Source of the DNA: CAYNST01 sp964546435
Lineage (GTDB): Bacteria; Pseudomonadota; Gammaproteobacteria; Pseudomonadales; Cellvibrionaceae
NCBI GenBank assembly: GCA_964546435.1
Contig: CAZJKJ010000005.1
Location: 1 to 64,000, forward strand
Direction of reading: 5' to 3'
DNA: 64,000 nucleotides
Shown here: one piece after another, positions 9,500-18,608 of the stretch
Position numbering within the stretch: position 1 is the stretch's first letter
Layout: every line of letters begins with the position of its first letter
Notes under the pieces: model-generated
Told to the model about the DNA's origin: nothing
The model's input: the letters and a program-made list of their open reading frames with translations, nothing else
The model's database searches: none
Program-made: the position numbers and the translations under genes

Positions 9500-9527
9500 G
9501 CGCCCGAGCTCTTACTGATACTTTAAT

Positions 9528-9551
9528 GCCCTCCTTGTGAGGGCTTTATAT
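9528..9551 (+). terminator. Rho-independent terminator after the 8276-9499 gene
   Basis: GCCCTC / GAGGGC 6-bp stem with a 5-base loop, followed by TTTATATT. It lies in the gap between convergent genes. Confidence 0.7.
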
Positions 9552-10463
9552 TACCCCCTCAAAGACATCATCGCACTCGGAGGTTTTTGTGCTGCGCAAC
9601 AGCTCAAGCAGCACATCCCGCCCATGCTCCCCACATGAGCTTGCCGATACGATGCTCTGAAGCTCCCGCTCAACGAACTGGGTGTCAGATTCGGTGAGCG
9701 CAGCGCATCGGCGCGCCTCCTCGCGAAGCAAATTGGTGAATTCGCTCTTTGTCTCCCCGATTGTATTTGAGGCGAACTGCGGGGCAATCTCATCAAGCAC
9801 ATGCGCCTCATGAGGAACGCTAACCGGCATCGCCCGGGCATTTTGCCAGTGCCAGAGAAGCGGTGGCGGATCGCTCGGATCGATGCGCACAAGCGCCGTC
9901 ACGCCAATGCAATCACCCCCTCGCATCTGCCCCTGCAGGTGCCTGGCCCTGCAGGCGATCGTGTCCGCTGAAGATGTACTGAGTCCTGCGAGGCTTCGCC
10001 CGTTCATATCCCCATCGCCACAAACAATGAGATCGCCCTGGGCGCGCGCATTTAAAAGCTGGCTGATCGGGCAGCGCGAGATCACCGCGCCGGTCTCACT
10101 GCTCTTATCCAGATCAACATCAAGCATCGATATAACCCCGGCTGCCGCCAGTAGCGCAGGTATCGTGTGCGGATTGATTTGTCCATTGGCCCTTAGATCC
10201 GCCTTGCCCGGGGCATACACGGCATCCTGCCCGAGTAAAAGCGCGATCCACCTGCCCAGCACCGCCACACTAAACGCCCTTGCGCACAGCTTTCCTGCGA
10301 GCACCACGCGCAGATTATTGCCTCTTGCGTAGCTGAAGAGAAAGTCGAGCTTTTTCTCGACAGTCCCGGGGAAATCCTCATCGATTCGAAGCCCGGGCGC
10401 GGATTCGCCCAGATGGATATCCCCTGCGATCAACAGTCCGCTGTAGCTCTTGTGCTCACTCAT
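9546..10463 (-). CDS. SbcD/Mre11-like phosphoesterase with degenerate metal sites
   Basis: The 305-residue protein keeps the start of a calcineurin-type phosphoesterase (LLIAGDIHLGES, motif I D-x-H). Later motifs are altered: the strand that should end GDxxD reads VVLAGKLCAR, and the GNHD motif reads PGKADLR. With these metal ligands missing it is probably not an active nuclease. It is the third gene of a module with the permuted Rad50-like ATPase. The chosen ATG overlaps the ATPase stop by eight bases and has a strong AAGGGGG six bases upstream, which fixes this start over the longer frame. It may act as a structural partner of the ATPase, as SbcD does for SbcC. Confidence 0.7.
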   Translation of the reverse strand: MSEHKSYSGLLIAGDIHLGESAPGLRIDEDFPGTVEKKLDFLFSYARGNNLRVVLAGKLCARAFSVAVLGRWIALLLGQDAVYAPGKADLRANGQINPHTIPALLAAAGVISMLDVDLDKSSETGAVISRCPISQLLNARAQGDLIVCGDGDMNGRSLAGLSTSSADTIACRARHLQGQMRGGDCIGVTALVRIDPSDPPPLLWHWQNARAMPVSVPHEAHVLDEIAPQFASNTIGETKSEFTNLLREEARRCAALTESDTQFVERELQSIVSASSCGEHGRDVLLELLRSTKTSECDDVFEGVI

Positions 10464-12420
10464 GAAGGACCCCCTTACACACCGGGCAGATTCCGCCGGC
10501 AAGATTTACCGCCTCGCGATACTGCGCCGCGGCCTCATCGATCTGTTTGCGTATCTGACTAATTGCCAGCTCATTTTCGGTCGATGCCAAAGTGGCCTGC
10601 TTTAGCCTTAGCTCAAGTGCATGAATCGGCGGCACGCCGATCTGCGGTGTTTGCGGTAGGCGCATCATCGGGATCGCCCCGAGCGAGCCTTCGATGGCGA
10701 GGCGCCGCTGCAGTTGCCCGATCAGATGATCGGTCTGCACAAGCACCGGAGCACAGGGCAGTCTCACCTCACTGGCAGCTCTTAACGAATCCGCCACGCT
10801 TAGCGCGCGCGAAAGCCCTCTCGCTATCGGCACCATCTGCCCAGTACCTGCCAGCACCGGGCGTGCAGGCGGTGCGAGCCGCGCAACCAGGCGCAACGCA
10901 TCGCGCACCCTGAGCCGCCCCTGAAGACTTCCAAGCAGGCTTGCCATGGCCCCACAGTACGTAGTCGGTGCGCGCGGGATGCTCTGAATGCGGGCAAGCG
11001 GCGCAAGGCTTCGATCAAGCTGCTGAGCATCTTTTAGGCGCACAGCAACCTTCATCTGCCTGCTTAACGTATCTGACAGCGCTTGCGTGCTTTCTCCAAG
11101 CCCGCACGCCCGCTCTGCCATCTGCTCGGCAACGCCCAGTTGCCGGTATGCCTCGAGCTTGTTTTTGAGCTCAATCAGCTGCTTTTTTTGGCGATTCACT
11201 TCACGCACATGATGATCGATCGCTCTGTTGTGCATGAGGATCATGCGTGAGACTCTGTCGGCCTCCGCTCCCAGGGACAGGATCTCAGCGCGCCGGTGCC
11301 CGGACACTCGCGCATCCAGAATAAAGCTTGCGTTGTCCTGGTTGCTGATCTGAAGATCAAAGTCCTTGTACAGCGCCATCCCAAGATAGGCGTTTAGCCA
11401 CTGCGGGATGGCGCTGCCCTCATTTGAGCTGTGAATGATTTTGTTGCTCCGATCGACCAGCTGGTACTCGCTCTTTCGGCTCGCCGAGCGCTTGTAGCTA
11501 AAGCTCAGGCACACATCCTCTTCAAGCCCGATCTCAACCCGACAGGCGCTTTGGTTATCCCGTATCAGGCCCTCGCGGCCCCGGTTCTTTGACAGCGCAT
11601 CAAGGGCCTGGATAATCGTGCTCTTGCCTATGTCATTATCCCCGGTGATGACGGTCACAAACCGGCTAAGCTCAACCAGGGTATTGCTGTGCTGCTTGAT
11701 GTTCACAAGTCTCAGGTAGCGAATACCTGCCCCATCAAGAAACGTTGCCGCATCGGGCGCATCAAGGCCAAGCACCTCCCCGCCCGGACCCTCATCGATC
11801 GTCTGACTTACGATCGCACCGGCTCTTCGGCTTAGATGCACAATTTTCGCGCTGCCTTGAAAGTATGACGGGTCGTGATGGCTGATGTAGATCACCTGCA
11901 TCCCAACCTGCTGGGCAAGTCGGTGCAACATTTGCGCAAGCGCGGGCACGTACCTTGGATTGAGATCCTTATCGGCCTCATCAAAGGCGATAAGGCGCCT
12001 GCTCGCGGTGCGGCTAAGGGTGATGAACCTGAGCCCCATCGCCACAATGTTCTTTATGCTCCCGCCCTTATCAAGATACACATCTCGTGAATGACCCGAT
12101 GCATTCTCGATTTCGATATCAAGCCATGGTCTTGTTCCGCGCATCCTGGTTTTAAGCACCACCTTGTGATTTTCCGGGTCGTAGCCCTTAACCTCATGAA
12201 TGAGCTTTGTCAGAAGCTCCTCATAGATCGAGCGGGTCTTTGCCTGGGTGATGCTCTGAAGCTTTGCCAGGCAATCGCTCACCTCATCTTTTGAATCAAG
12301 ATAGGCCTGAGATTGATGGATCTGACCGATCAACTGCGCCTTCTGCGCGATCAGCTGATCGGCATTACCCCGAAGCCTGTGCAGCCTTGCCAGGGCGTCG
12401 CTAAGGCGCTGCTGCCTCAT
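10456..12420 (-). CDS. Rad50/SbcC-type ATPase with circularly permuted domain order
   Basis: In SbcC/Rad50 the order is Walker A lobe, coiled coil, CxxC hook, coiled coil, Walker B lobe. In this 654-residue protein the order is reversed around the hook. It opens with a coiled coil (1-80), then the C-lobe: signature LDKGGS (116-121), Walker B LIAFDEAD (143-150), D-loop KDLN and H-loop ISHH (179-182). It continues into the N-lobe (IRYLRLVNIKQHSNT, Walker A GDNDIGKST at 260-268), a helical stretch with three or four imperfect ~36-residue Pro-punctuated repeats (about 475-600), and a final CPVC (645-648) six residues from the end. Both lobes are thus fused in one chain and the hook lies at the terminus. 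It forms an operon with the coiled-coil protein upstream and the phosphoesterase-like protein downstream. Confidence 0.85.
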   Translation of the reverse strand: MRQQRLSDALARLHRLRGNADQLIAQKAQLIGQIHQSQAYLDSKDEVSDCLAKLQSITQAKTRSIYEELLTKLIHEVKGYDPENHKVVLKTRMRGTRPWLDIEIENASGHSRDVYLDKGGSIKNIVAMGLRFITLSRTASRRLIAFDEADKDLNPRYVPALAQMLHRLAQQVGMQVIYISHHDPSYFQGSAKIVHLSRRAGAIVSQTIDEGPGGEVLGLDAPDAATFLDGAGIRYLRLVNIKQHSNTLVELSRFVTVITGDNDIGKSTIIQALDALSKNRGREGLIRDNQSACRVEIGLEEDVCLSFSYKRSASRKSEYQLVDRSNKIIHSSNEGSAIPQWLNAYLGMALYKDFDLQISNQDNASFILDARVSGHRRAEILSLGAEADRVSRMILMHNRAIDHHVREVNRQKKQLIELKNKLEAYRQLGVAEQMAERACGLGESTQALSDTLSRQMKVAVRLKDAQQLDRSLAPLARIQSIPRAPTTYCGAMASLLGSLQGRLRVRDALRLVARLAPPARPVLAGTGQMVPIARGLSRALSVADSLRAASEVRLPCAPVLVQTDHLIGQLQRRLAIEGSLGAIPMMRLPQTPQIGVPPIHALELRLKQATLASTENELAISQIRKQIDEAAAQYREAVNLAGGICPVCKGVLHE

Positions 12421-12422
12421 GC

Positions 12423-12743
12423 TCAGGATCCCTGGGCCGCGCCGCGTGCCTGCTGCTCGATGCTTGAGACGATGGCCTCGATCCGCTCAAGCTCTTGCTC
12501 GTAGGCGGTAAGGGCCGAGTTTTGCTCGTTCATTTTTTGCTGATATATTTGCCGCATCTGCTCAAGATCGCAGGTACCAAACTCCTGCATCGCCTGACGG
12601 CTCAGCTCCTTCAGCGCCTCATCGTTCGCCTCCTTCGCTGCGCGCAGGCGTATGAGTCGCTCATTGAGGTTTTCCGCTCTTGCAGAGGCACTTTGGAGGC
12701 GCGCCGCGGCGCTTTGGGGTTCGGAGGTGGAATGGGCTGACAT
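12423..12743 (-). CDS. Small coiled-coil protein, first gene of the Rad50-like module
   Basis: A 106-residue, almost wholly coiled-coil protein (two helical stretches around RLIRLRAAKEANDEALKEL and QKMNEQNSALTAYEQELERI) with an Ala/Ser-rich start and end. The start at 12743 is set by GAGGAAAAG immediately upstream; an ATG five codons earlier overlaps that site. It ends two bases before the ATPase ATG, so the two are probably made together. It might pair with the coiled coils of the permuted ATPase. No enzymatic motif is seen. Confidence 0.7.
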   Translation of the reverse strand: MSAHSTSEPQSAAARLQSASARAENLNERLIRLRAAKEANDEALKELSRQAMQEFGTCDLEQMRQIYQQKMNEQNSALTAYEQELERIEAIVSSIEQQARGAAQGS

Positions 12744-12772
12744 AGAGCTTTTCCTCATTCATAGATGAAGCA

Positions 12773-12830
12773 GGGGGTTGTCCTGCCCCCAATCAGCCTT
12801 TATTATAGCTTTTTTTATATATTTTGTCAA
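12773..12830 (-). promoter_or_regulatory. Consensus sigma-70 promoter of the Rad50-like module with a leader hairpin
   Basis: On the minus strand TTGACA (12825-12830), a 17-bp spacer and TATAAT (12802-12807) form a perfect consensus promoter. The transcript should begin near 12795 and immediately contain a GGGGG / CCCCC stem (12786-12790 with 12773-12777, 8-base loop). The hairpin could stabilise the message 5' end or be a protein site. Confidence 0.75.
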
Positions 12831-12864
12831 TACATACTGGATCCCGCAATCGCGCATCGCCTCC

Positions 12865-15039
12865 CTAGCGTGCGTAGCCCGATTGCTTTGCCTGGGTCTC
12901 GTAGGTAATTTTTTTCACCCCAAGCGCCAACTCTATCTCCTCAATGAACGCAGAGGGGCCTGTTGTTATGTACTTACCGTGATGCAATCTTTCAAAGGAG
13001 AAGCTGATGGAGAGCTTCTTTTTCGCCCGCGTCATGCCCACATAGAGCAGTCGTCTGCTTTCCTCGATCTGCTCCACATCAATCTCCTCGCTCTCCCCGT
13101 GCGTTGTCTGATTGTCGCAGCCGATGATGTAAACATTATCAAATTCCAGCCCCTTTGATGCGTGCACGGTCATTAGCTGCACCCGCGCGGTCTGATCGGC
13201 GTTGTGCGCGGTGCTCTCAACCATCAGCTGCAGATCCTCAATGACCTCACTAATTGACAGGCCCGACTTTAGCCCCTCGTGTACACGCCTGAAGATCTGA
13301 CTGGCGTTGTCTATTTTCTGCTGCGCGCTTGAGCTCTCCTCGGAGCCGCTTTTTCTGCCCCTTGCCTCAATGACCGGGCGCATATAGGTGTCCCAAAGCT
13401 CACTGGCGCACTCACTGATAAACTCGGGGCTATCCCCATACTGCGCCGACTCTCGAATCATCTTGCCAATCTCAATGAACGGGCGCAGTTTTTTGGCCGT
13501 CTCAGTAAACTCCTCATCGGCGCCAGATTTTGCTTTTGCCTTTAATCGCTTCTCAGACTGCTGGCGAAGAAACTCGTGCACGTTCACGCCCTGGGATTTC
13601 ATGGCCTTTTTCGCTGCCGTATCCGAGACTCGCATGTTGGTTGCCTTTAGAACGCGAATGCCCGCCACGGAGTCCCAGGGGTTAAAGACAAAGCGCACCA
13701 GCGCAACCGCATCCTTGACCTCCGCGCGCTGGAAAAAACTTGTGTCCCCGACAAGCTCGTAGGGTATGTTCCTATCGACAAGAATCCTCTCAAGCTCGAC
13801 CTTCAATCCGCGGTTGCGATACAGCACCGCGATCGAATCAGGGGCGACTCCATTGGACATGTCGCGCATGATCGCCCGGCAGACGGTATCGGCCTCGGCT
13901 CTCTCATCCTCAAAGCCCACCATCGAGACGGTATCGCCCTTTATTCTTCGAAGATCGTGCGGGCTTTCGGTGATCTGTCTTTGCGGGTTTAGCTGCCCAT
14001 CGGAGAGCCTCTGGGTCATGGCAGCGGCCACCGCGTTAGAGAACCGAATGATGCTTGGGTAGGATCGGTAGCTCTTGTTCATATCGATCATGCGGGTGCC
14101 CTGATAGCGCTTTTGAAACGACAGGATCACCCCGATATCGGCGCCTCTGAACTTGTAGATGCTTTGCTTTTCATCGCCCACAACGCAGATATTCTCATGC
14201 CGGCTTGCAATGGCATCCATAATGTTCATCTGCACCGGGTTGGTGTCCTGGTACTCATCGAGCATGATGTAGCGAAACTGCCGCGACAGCTCCTCAGCAA
14301 TGTGCGGTTCGCGCTTTAGGAGCTTGCTGGCAAATACGAGTATGTCATCAAAGTCGATGCCGTTTACCTCGCGGCACCTCTGGTTGTAGCCCCGCCAGAT
14401 CGCAGCGGCGATCCGGCGCTTTGTCTCATCTCGTGATCCGGTGCCGATCGTGTGGACAAAATCAAGCACATCATGCCCCCTGGCACGCTGCTCGCTCATT
14501 ATTTTTTCAAAATCACCAACGCCCCACTCATTTTCCTCGATATCCCGCCGGTCAGAGTCGGGAAGATCCGCGATCGAATCCTTAAGCAATGTAAGGCTCT
14601 CCTTATCATCAAGGATGGCGCACTGGAGCATATCAAGCTTTAGCGATAACAGGTACTCGCTTTGAGCGTAGGGCTGTAGGATTTGCCGGAAAATGATGCT
14701 GTGAAAGGTGCCGGCGTGAACGTACTGACCGTTCTCGCCAATCATCTGCTCAAGCCGCTCCTTGATCTCAGAGGCCGCCTTGTTGGTGAATGTGACCACC
14801 ATGATGTTGGCCGGCGGCACCCCCTTTAACAAAAGGGTCGCCACCCGATGAATCAAGGTCTTGGTCTTGCCGGTACCGGCGCCAGCAACGATCATTACCG
14901 GGCCCTCAGTGGTCTCGGCTGCAAGTCTTTGCTCGGGGTTCAGGGTGGCGTTCAGCTGCCCGATGAGCCCGCCTGAGGTTTGGACGCCCTGAAAAGACGG
15001 CGCCACCGCCGGCTCGCTAGTGTGGGTGGATACAAGCAT
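12865..15039 (-). CDS. UvrD/Rep/PcrA-type superfamily 1A DNA helicase
   Basis: A 724-residue 3'-5' helicase with all signature motifs: Q motif LNPEQR, Walker A AGAGTGKTKT, motif Ia VTFTNKAA, motif II MLDEYQDTN, motif III GDEKQSIYKFRGAD, motif IV NKSYRS, motif V TVHASKGLEF and motif VI LLYVGMTRAKK. The length fits the family (E. coli Rep 673, UvrD 720). It would clear proteins or stalled ends ahead of the element's replication fork, or act in mismatch or excision repair. A GGAG lies six bases upstream of the ATG. It is transcribed divergently from the transglycosylase-topoisomerase operon. Which of UvrD, Rep or PcrA it replaces cannot be told from motifs alone. Confidence 0.96.
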   Translation of the reverse strand: MLVSTHTSEPAVAPSFQGVQTSGGLIGQLNATLNPEQRLAAETTEGPVMIVAGAGTGKTKTLIHRVATLLLKGVPPANIMVVTFTNKAASEIKERLEQMIGENGQYVHAGTFHSIIFRQILQPYAQSEYLLSLKLDMLQCAILDDKESLTLLKDSIADLPDSDRRDIEENEWGVGDFEKIMSEQRARGHDVLDFVHTIGTGSRDETKRRIAAAIWRGYNQRCREVNGIDFDDILVFASKLLKREPHIAEELSRQFRYIMLDEYQDTNPVQMNIMDAIASRHENICVVGDEKQSIYKFRGADIGVILSFQKRYQGTRMIDMNKSYRSYPSIIRFSNAVAAAMTQRLSDGQLNPQRQITESPHDLRRIKGDTVSMVGFEDERAEADTVCRAIMRDMSNGVAPDSIAVLYRNRGLKVELERILVDRNIPYELVGDTSFFQRAEVKDAVALVRFVFNPWDSVAGIRVLKATNMRVSDTAAKKAMKSQGVNVHEFLRQQSEKRLKAKAKSGADEEFTETAKKLRPFIEIGKMIRESAQYGDSPEFISECASELWDTYMRPVIEARGRKSGSEESSSAQQKIDNASQIFRRVHEGLKSGLSISEVIEDLQLMVESTAHNADQTARVQLMTVHASKGLEFDNVYIIGCDNQTTHGESEEIDVEQIEESRRLLYVGMTRAKKKLSISFSFERLHHGKYITTGPSAFIEEIELALGVKKITYETQAKQSGYAR

Positions 15040-15178
15040 TGCGCTCTCCGCTTGGGCCGGGTGCGGCCATTATTTAATCTTGCTTCCATTATTTTACATT
15101 ATACTATTGTTGTCATCCATGTATATTTATAGGTAAACTATATCTGCTTTTTCGTTTTTGTCACGCCAGGAGTGAAAG

Positions 15179-15625
15179 ATGTTTGAATTGCCGGCTCACC
15201 TGCCGCCCGCCTACGCTGCCCCGCCCGCGCTGATGGAGCGCTGCGTGAGCGCCGCCGCCTCGCACTTCAATATCCACCCCAATGTCATCTGGGCCATTAT
15301 CGATGTGGAGGGAGGAAAGGTCGGCACCATGTCGAAAAACTCAAACGGCACCTACGATATGGGCATTATGCAGATCAACACGATCAATCTCGAGTCTGTG
15401 ACCAGGAGCTTCCCGGATGTGACCTGGCAGGATATCGCCTATAAGCCCTGCGTCAACATTGCTATCGGAACCTGGTTTTTAAGGCAAAAAATAGACGAGG
15501 CGGGCACCTTATGGGACGGGGTGGGTAATTACCACTCGAAAACTGTGAAATATAAGATGCCCTATCTTGAGCGCATCTATAAATCCTACCAAAAACGCGC
15601 CACCAAGCTCGCATCAGGACACTGA
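15179..15625 (+). CDS. Lytic transglycosylase (SLT/VirB1-like) without a normal signal peptide
   Basis: The 148-residue protein has the SLT fold: catalytic Glu in IIDVEGG (E44), the NSNGTYDMGIMQIN motif and the GNYHS motif. VirB1-, TraL- and PilT-type enzymes of this size open the peptidoglycan for pili and conjugation machines. The N-terminus (MFELPAHLPPAYAAPP) has no basic residues or hydrophobic core, so Sec export is not obvious. The start is firm because AGGAGTG lies seven bases upstream. It is the first gene of an operon with the topoisomerase and two envelope proteins. No other transglycosylase is seen near the pilus cluster, so this one may serve it. Confidence 0.88.
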   Translation: MFELPAHLPPAYAAPPALMERCVSAAASHFNIHPNVIWAIIDVEGGKVGTMSKNSNGTYDMGIMQINTINLESVTRSFPDVTWQDIAYKPCVNIAIGTWFLRQKIDEAGTLWDGVGNYHSKTVKYKMPYLERIYKSYQKRATKLASGH

Positions 15626-15630
15626 CCCCA

Positions 15631-18219
15631 ATGCCAAAACGTATTGTAATACTGACTGAGAAGAAGGATCAGGCCGAGAAACTGTGCGCCGCCATGGGCT
15701 GGACGCAAGATCGAGGCTGCTGGAGCGGAAAGCTTGAGGGGGCCAGTGTGACAGTTGTTACGGCCCGGGGGCATTTGCTGACACTGCAAAGCCCCGATGA
15801 GGTGATCCCGGGGCTTGGCTGGAACGAGCCAGAGAAAATGCGGGTTATCCCTCGCAGCTTTCCGATGAAGATAATCCCCGATGTGAGCGGGCTGCCCGCT
15901 GCGGTTCAGGCCAAGCACTATATCTCAAACATCAACAAGTTTCTCAAAGGCGCCGATGAGCTGATTATTGCCACTGACTCGGATCGAGAGGGCGAGGCGA
16001 TCGGGTGGAGCATCGTTGAGTACCTGGGGTTTACCGGTCGGATCAGGCGCGCATGGTTTGCGGCCGGGCTTGATAAAAAGAGCCTCACAGAGGCCATGCG
16101 TAATCTGAAGGAGCCCAGCGAAACAAAGAGCTATTACCGCGCCTCCCAATCGCGAAGCTTTTGCGACTGGGCGTATATGTTTCTTGTGCGCGCCTACACG
16201 CACTACGCCTCCTACTCGTGTTTCGGTGCGAATCTTGGGCGCGGCTCCGGGCGCTCGGCGGTCGTATCGGTCGGGCGGGTCCAGACTCCGACCCTTGCCA
16301 TGATCGTAAAGCGCGACATTGAGATCGAAACCTTTGTCTCAAAGGATCACCACGTTATCTCGGGTCATTTTAGCGCAGGCACAATCTCAGGCATCCCGGC
16401 CAATTACAAACCGGCGATCACTCAGGCCATTATCGACAGCGCACCCCCAGGGGTTAGCTGGGAGAGCTCCTCAAAGCTGCCAAAGGCCGATGAGGACGCT
16501 GCACTTGAGAGCCCCCTGTATACCGGTAAGGCCGAGGTCGAGGCGTTTAGGGCCAGGCTTCTTCGGTCGGCACCTATGGCAAAGATACTAAGCTATACCG
16601 AGGGGGTGCGAAAAGAGTCCCCGCCGAAGCCGTTTGCACTGACCGATGCGACCTCGGAGCTATCAAGTGCGGCAGGAATTAGCTCAGGGCTTGCCCAGAC
16701 CGTGTTCGAGGATCTGTACGAGCAGGGCTGGACATCCTATGCAAGAACATCAAAGTCTGATCTGCCAATGAATCTCTATGAGGACAGCGAGCGAAACGCC
16801 GTCTTTGATGCCATAAGCGGCATAGGCGAGCTGCGCTCGCATGCCGAGCGCGCCCGCGGCATCCACAACGGCCTTGATCCTGAGTATAAAAAATTCACCC
16901 CGGCTGTGTTTGTCACCAAGGATATGGAGCACTACGGAATCATCCCGACCAGTCAGCAGATGAGCGATGAGAAGCTAAATCGCCTGCAGCCGAGAAAGGC
17001 CGATAAGAAGAGCATCGCCCACACATCCGAGCACATGAAAATCGCCTACATGCTTGTAGCCAGGCGCTACATACTCACGATGATGCCCCCGGCTCAGTAC
17101 GCGACTCAGGAGATCAGCTTCGGTGTACCGGTCGAGGATATGCTCGGGCATAAAGAATCAGTGTTTCAGGCGAAGGCTGAAAAGCTCACCGATCCGGGCT
17201 GGCGCGCGCTGCGCGAGGCCGGTAAGCCCAAAACTCAGAGCCTGCCTGCGCTTCGGCCCGGGCAGCAGGCACGGGTTGATTCAATCGAGCTTACCGCCAG
17301 ACAGACCAAGCCACCGGTACGCTACGTGGATAAAACCCTCTTTAAGGCCATGGAGAATATCGGGCGCACGGTGCGCGATCCGAAGCTTCGGGCACTGTTA
17401 AAGGAGTCAGAGGGAATTGGCACGCCCGCTACGCGCAAGACCATCGTTGAGACCTTGATTGTTCGCGGCTATGTGGAGGTTAAGAAAAATGCCTTCCACT
17501 CCACCAAAAAGGGCCGGGATCTGATTGCGGCAGTTCCGGACTGGTTATCCAACCCTGAAACGACGGCGCTTTGGGAGGACTACCTCGTTAAGATCTGCAA
17601 GACAAAGGATGATGCCGAGGCGGTGCAGATGCGTGATAAATTTGTCGAAAAGCAGCTATCTCGCATCGAGGGGCTCATCTCCCATCTGATCAGCACCCAC
17701 TCGCAAAACCTTGGAGAGAGGCAGGTGCAGCAACGGCCGGTATCACCAAAAATACAGGCGTTCATTCGCTCTATTTGCGACACAAAGGGTATTAGCGCCC
17801 CGGCCGGGGTGCTTTCGGATTATCAAAAAGCCCGGGCATTTCTCGATGAGCACGCCCCGGCCCTGGGCGATGCCCCGACCGAGAAGCAGCTACAGCTGCT
17901 TGAGTCGTTGCGCAAGTGTCTGCCCGATGCGATCGCGATGCCGCCTGGAATAATGGATAGCCGCGCGCAGATCTCGCGGTTCATTGATGCGAACAAGAAA
18001 TATCTTCCCCCATCACCCGGGGCGAAGGCATTCGCGCAGAAGCTGATCGCACGCCTTGGGCCTGGGCAGAGCGCCCCTGCCGATGTGCTCGAGTCGGCCG
18101 AGGCGTGCTCTGCCTTTATTGATGAGCAGACCAAGGGGGAGAAAAAAGCCAAAAGCGGCGCGCGTAAACCAGGCGCCACCCGCTCACAAAAACCCGTCCG
18201 GCGAGGTAAGGCAAAATGA
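15631..18219 (+). CDS. topB: Type IA DNA topoisomerase (TopB/TraE class)
   Basis: The 862-residue enzyme relaxes or decatenates DNA through a single-strand break. The N-terminal Toprim domain carries the acidic triad in ATDSDREGEAIGW (about 110-122). The catalytic tyrosine is in SYARTSKSD, equivalent to the YPRTD/S motif of topoisomerase III. No zinc-finger C-terminal domain is present; instead the end is an extended tail finishing in a Lys/Arg-rich stretch likely to bind DNA. This resembles plasmid-borne topoisomerase III (TraE of RP4) more than chromosomal TopA. It follows the transglycosylase by five bases and overlaps the next gene at ATGA. Confidence 0.93.
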   Translation: MPKRIVILTEKKDQAEKLCAAMGWTQDRGCWSGKLEGASVTVVTARGHLLTLQSPDEVIPGLGWNEPEKMRVIPRSFPMKIIPDVSGLPAAVQAKHYISNINKFLKGADELIIATDSDREGEAIGWSIVEYLGFTGRIRRAWFAAGLDKKSLTEAMRNLKEPSETKSYYRASQSRSFCDWAYMFLVRAYTHYASYSCFGANLGRGSGRSAVVSVGRVQTPTLAMIVKRDIEIETFVSKDHHVISGHFSAGTISGIPANYKPAITQAIIDSAPPGVSWESSSKLPKADEDAALESPLYTGKAEVEAFRARLLRSAPMAKILSYTEGVRKESPPKPFALTDATSELSSAAGISSGLAQTVFEDLYEQGWTSYARTSKSDLPMNLYEDSERNAVFDAISGIGELRSHAERARGIHNGLDPEYKKFTPAVFVTKDMEHYGIIPTSQQMSDEKLNRLQPRKADKKSIAHTSEHMKIAYMLVARRYILTMMPPAQYATQEISFGVPVEDMLGHKESVFQAKAEKLTDPGWRALREAGKPKTQSLPALRPGQQARVDSIELTARQTKPPVRYVDKTLFKAMENIGRTVRDPKLRALLKESEGIGTPATRKTIVETLIVRGYVEVKKNAFHSTKKGRDLIAAVPDWLSNPETTALWEDYLVKICKTKDDAEAVQMRDKFVEKQLSRIEGLISHLISTHSQNLGERQVQQRPVSPKIQAFIRSICDTKGISAPAGVLSDYQKARAFLDEHAPALGDAPTEKQLQLLESLRKCLPDAIAMPPGIMDSRAQISRFIDANKKYLPPSPGAKAFAQKLIARLGPGQSAPADVLESAEACSAFIDEQTKGEKKAKSGARKPGATRSQKPVRRGKAK

Positions 18220-18608
18220 ACAGCAAGAGCATGACACAGCGACTAAAGCTCGGCCTGGCCAGCTTTGCGATCGCAATTGGCCTGCTGATGGTTGTGTGTG
18301 CCTGGGGGCTGATCAGCCTCACAGCGAATCTGATCCACGGCACCGTGCTCGCTCACGCCTCGGGGGCACCGGCCGAGCTCTTTCGGCACTACATTATCGG
18401 GCTTCTTTCTGGAGGCACCGTGCTTGCCGCGCCCTACTGGCTCATCTGCACTATCGCGATGAGCGGGTGCCTGCTTATGTATCTGGGGGTATTTGTCTTG
18501 GTTAATCGTCATCACGATCGGGGGCTTGGGTCGCTTCTGACGCGCAGTTTCTGGCTTGATTTTCACCAATCACTCTGCCTGCGATCCGCTGTGAAAAAGG
18601 GCGGATGA
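18216..18608 (+). CDS. Small inner-membrane protein
   Basis: The 130-residue protein has two or three predicted membrane helices: about 12-37 (LGLASFAIAIGLLMVVCAWG), a possible weak one about 58-72, and about 75-95 (WLICTIAMSGCLLMYLGVFV). The C-terminal tail is basic. The ATGA start overlaps the topoisomerase stop and its own stop overlaps the start of the next gene. The family is not recognised. The position between a topoisomerase and an exported protein suggests a role in the transfer apparatus or envelope. Confidence 0.7.
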   Translation: MNSKSMTQRLKLGLASFAIAIGLLMVVCAWGLISLTANLIHGTVLAHASGAPAELFRHYIIGLLSGGTVLAAPYWLICTIAMSGCLLMYLGVFVLVNRHHDRGLGSLLTRSFWLDFHQSLCLRSAVKKGG

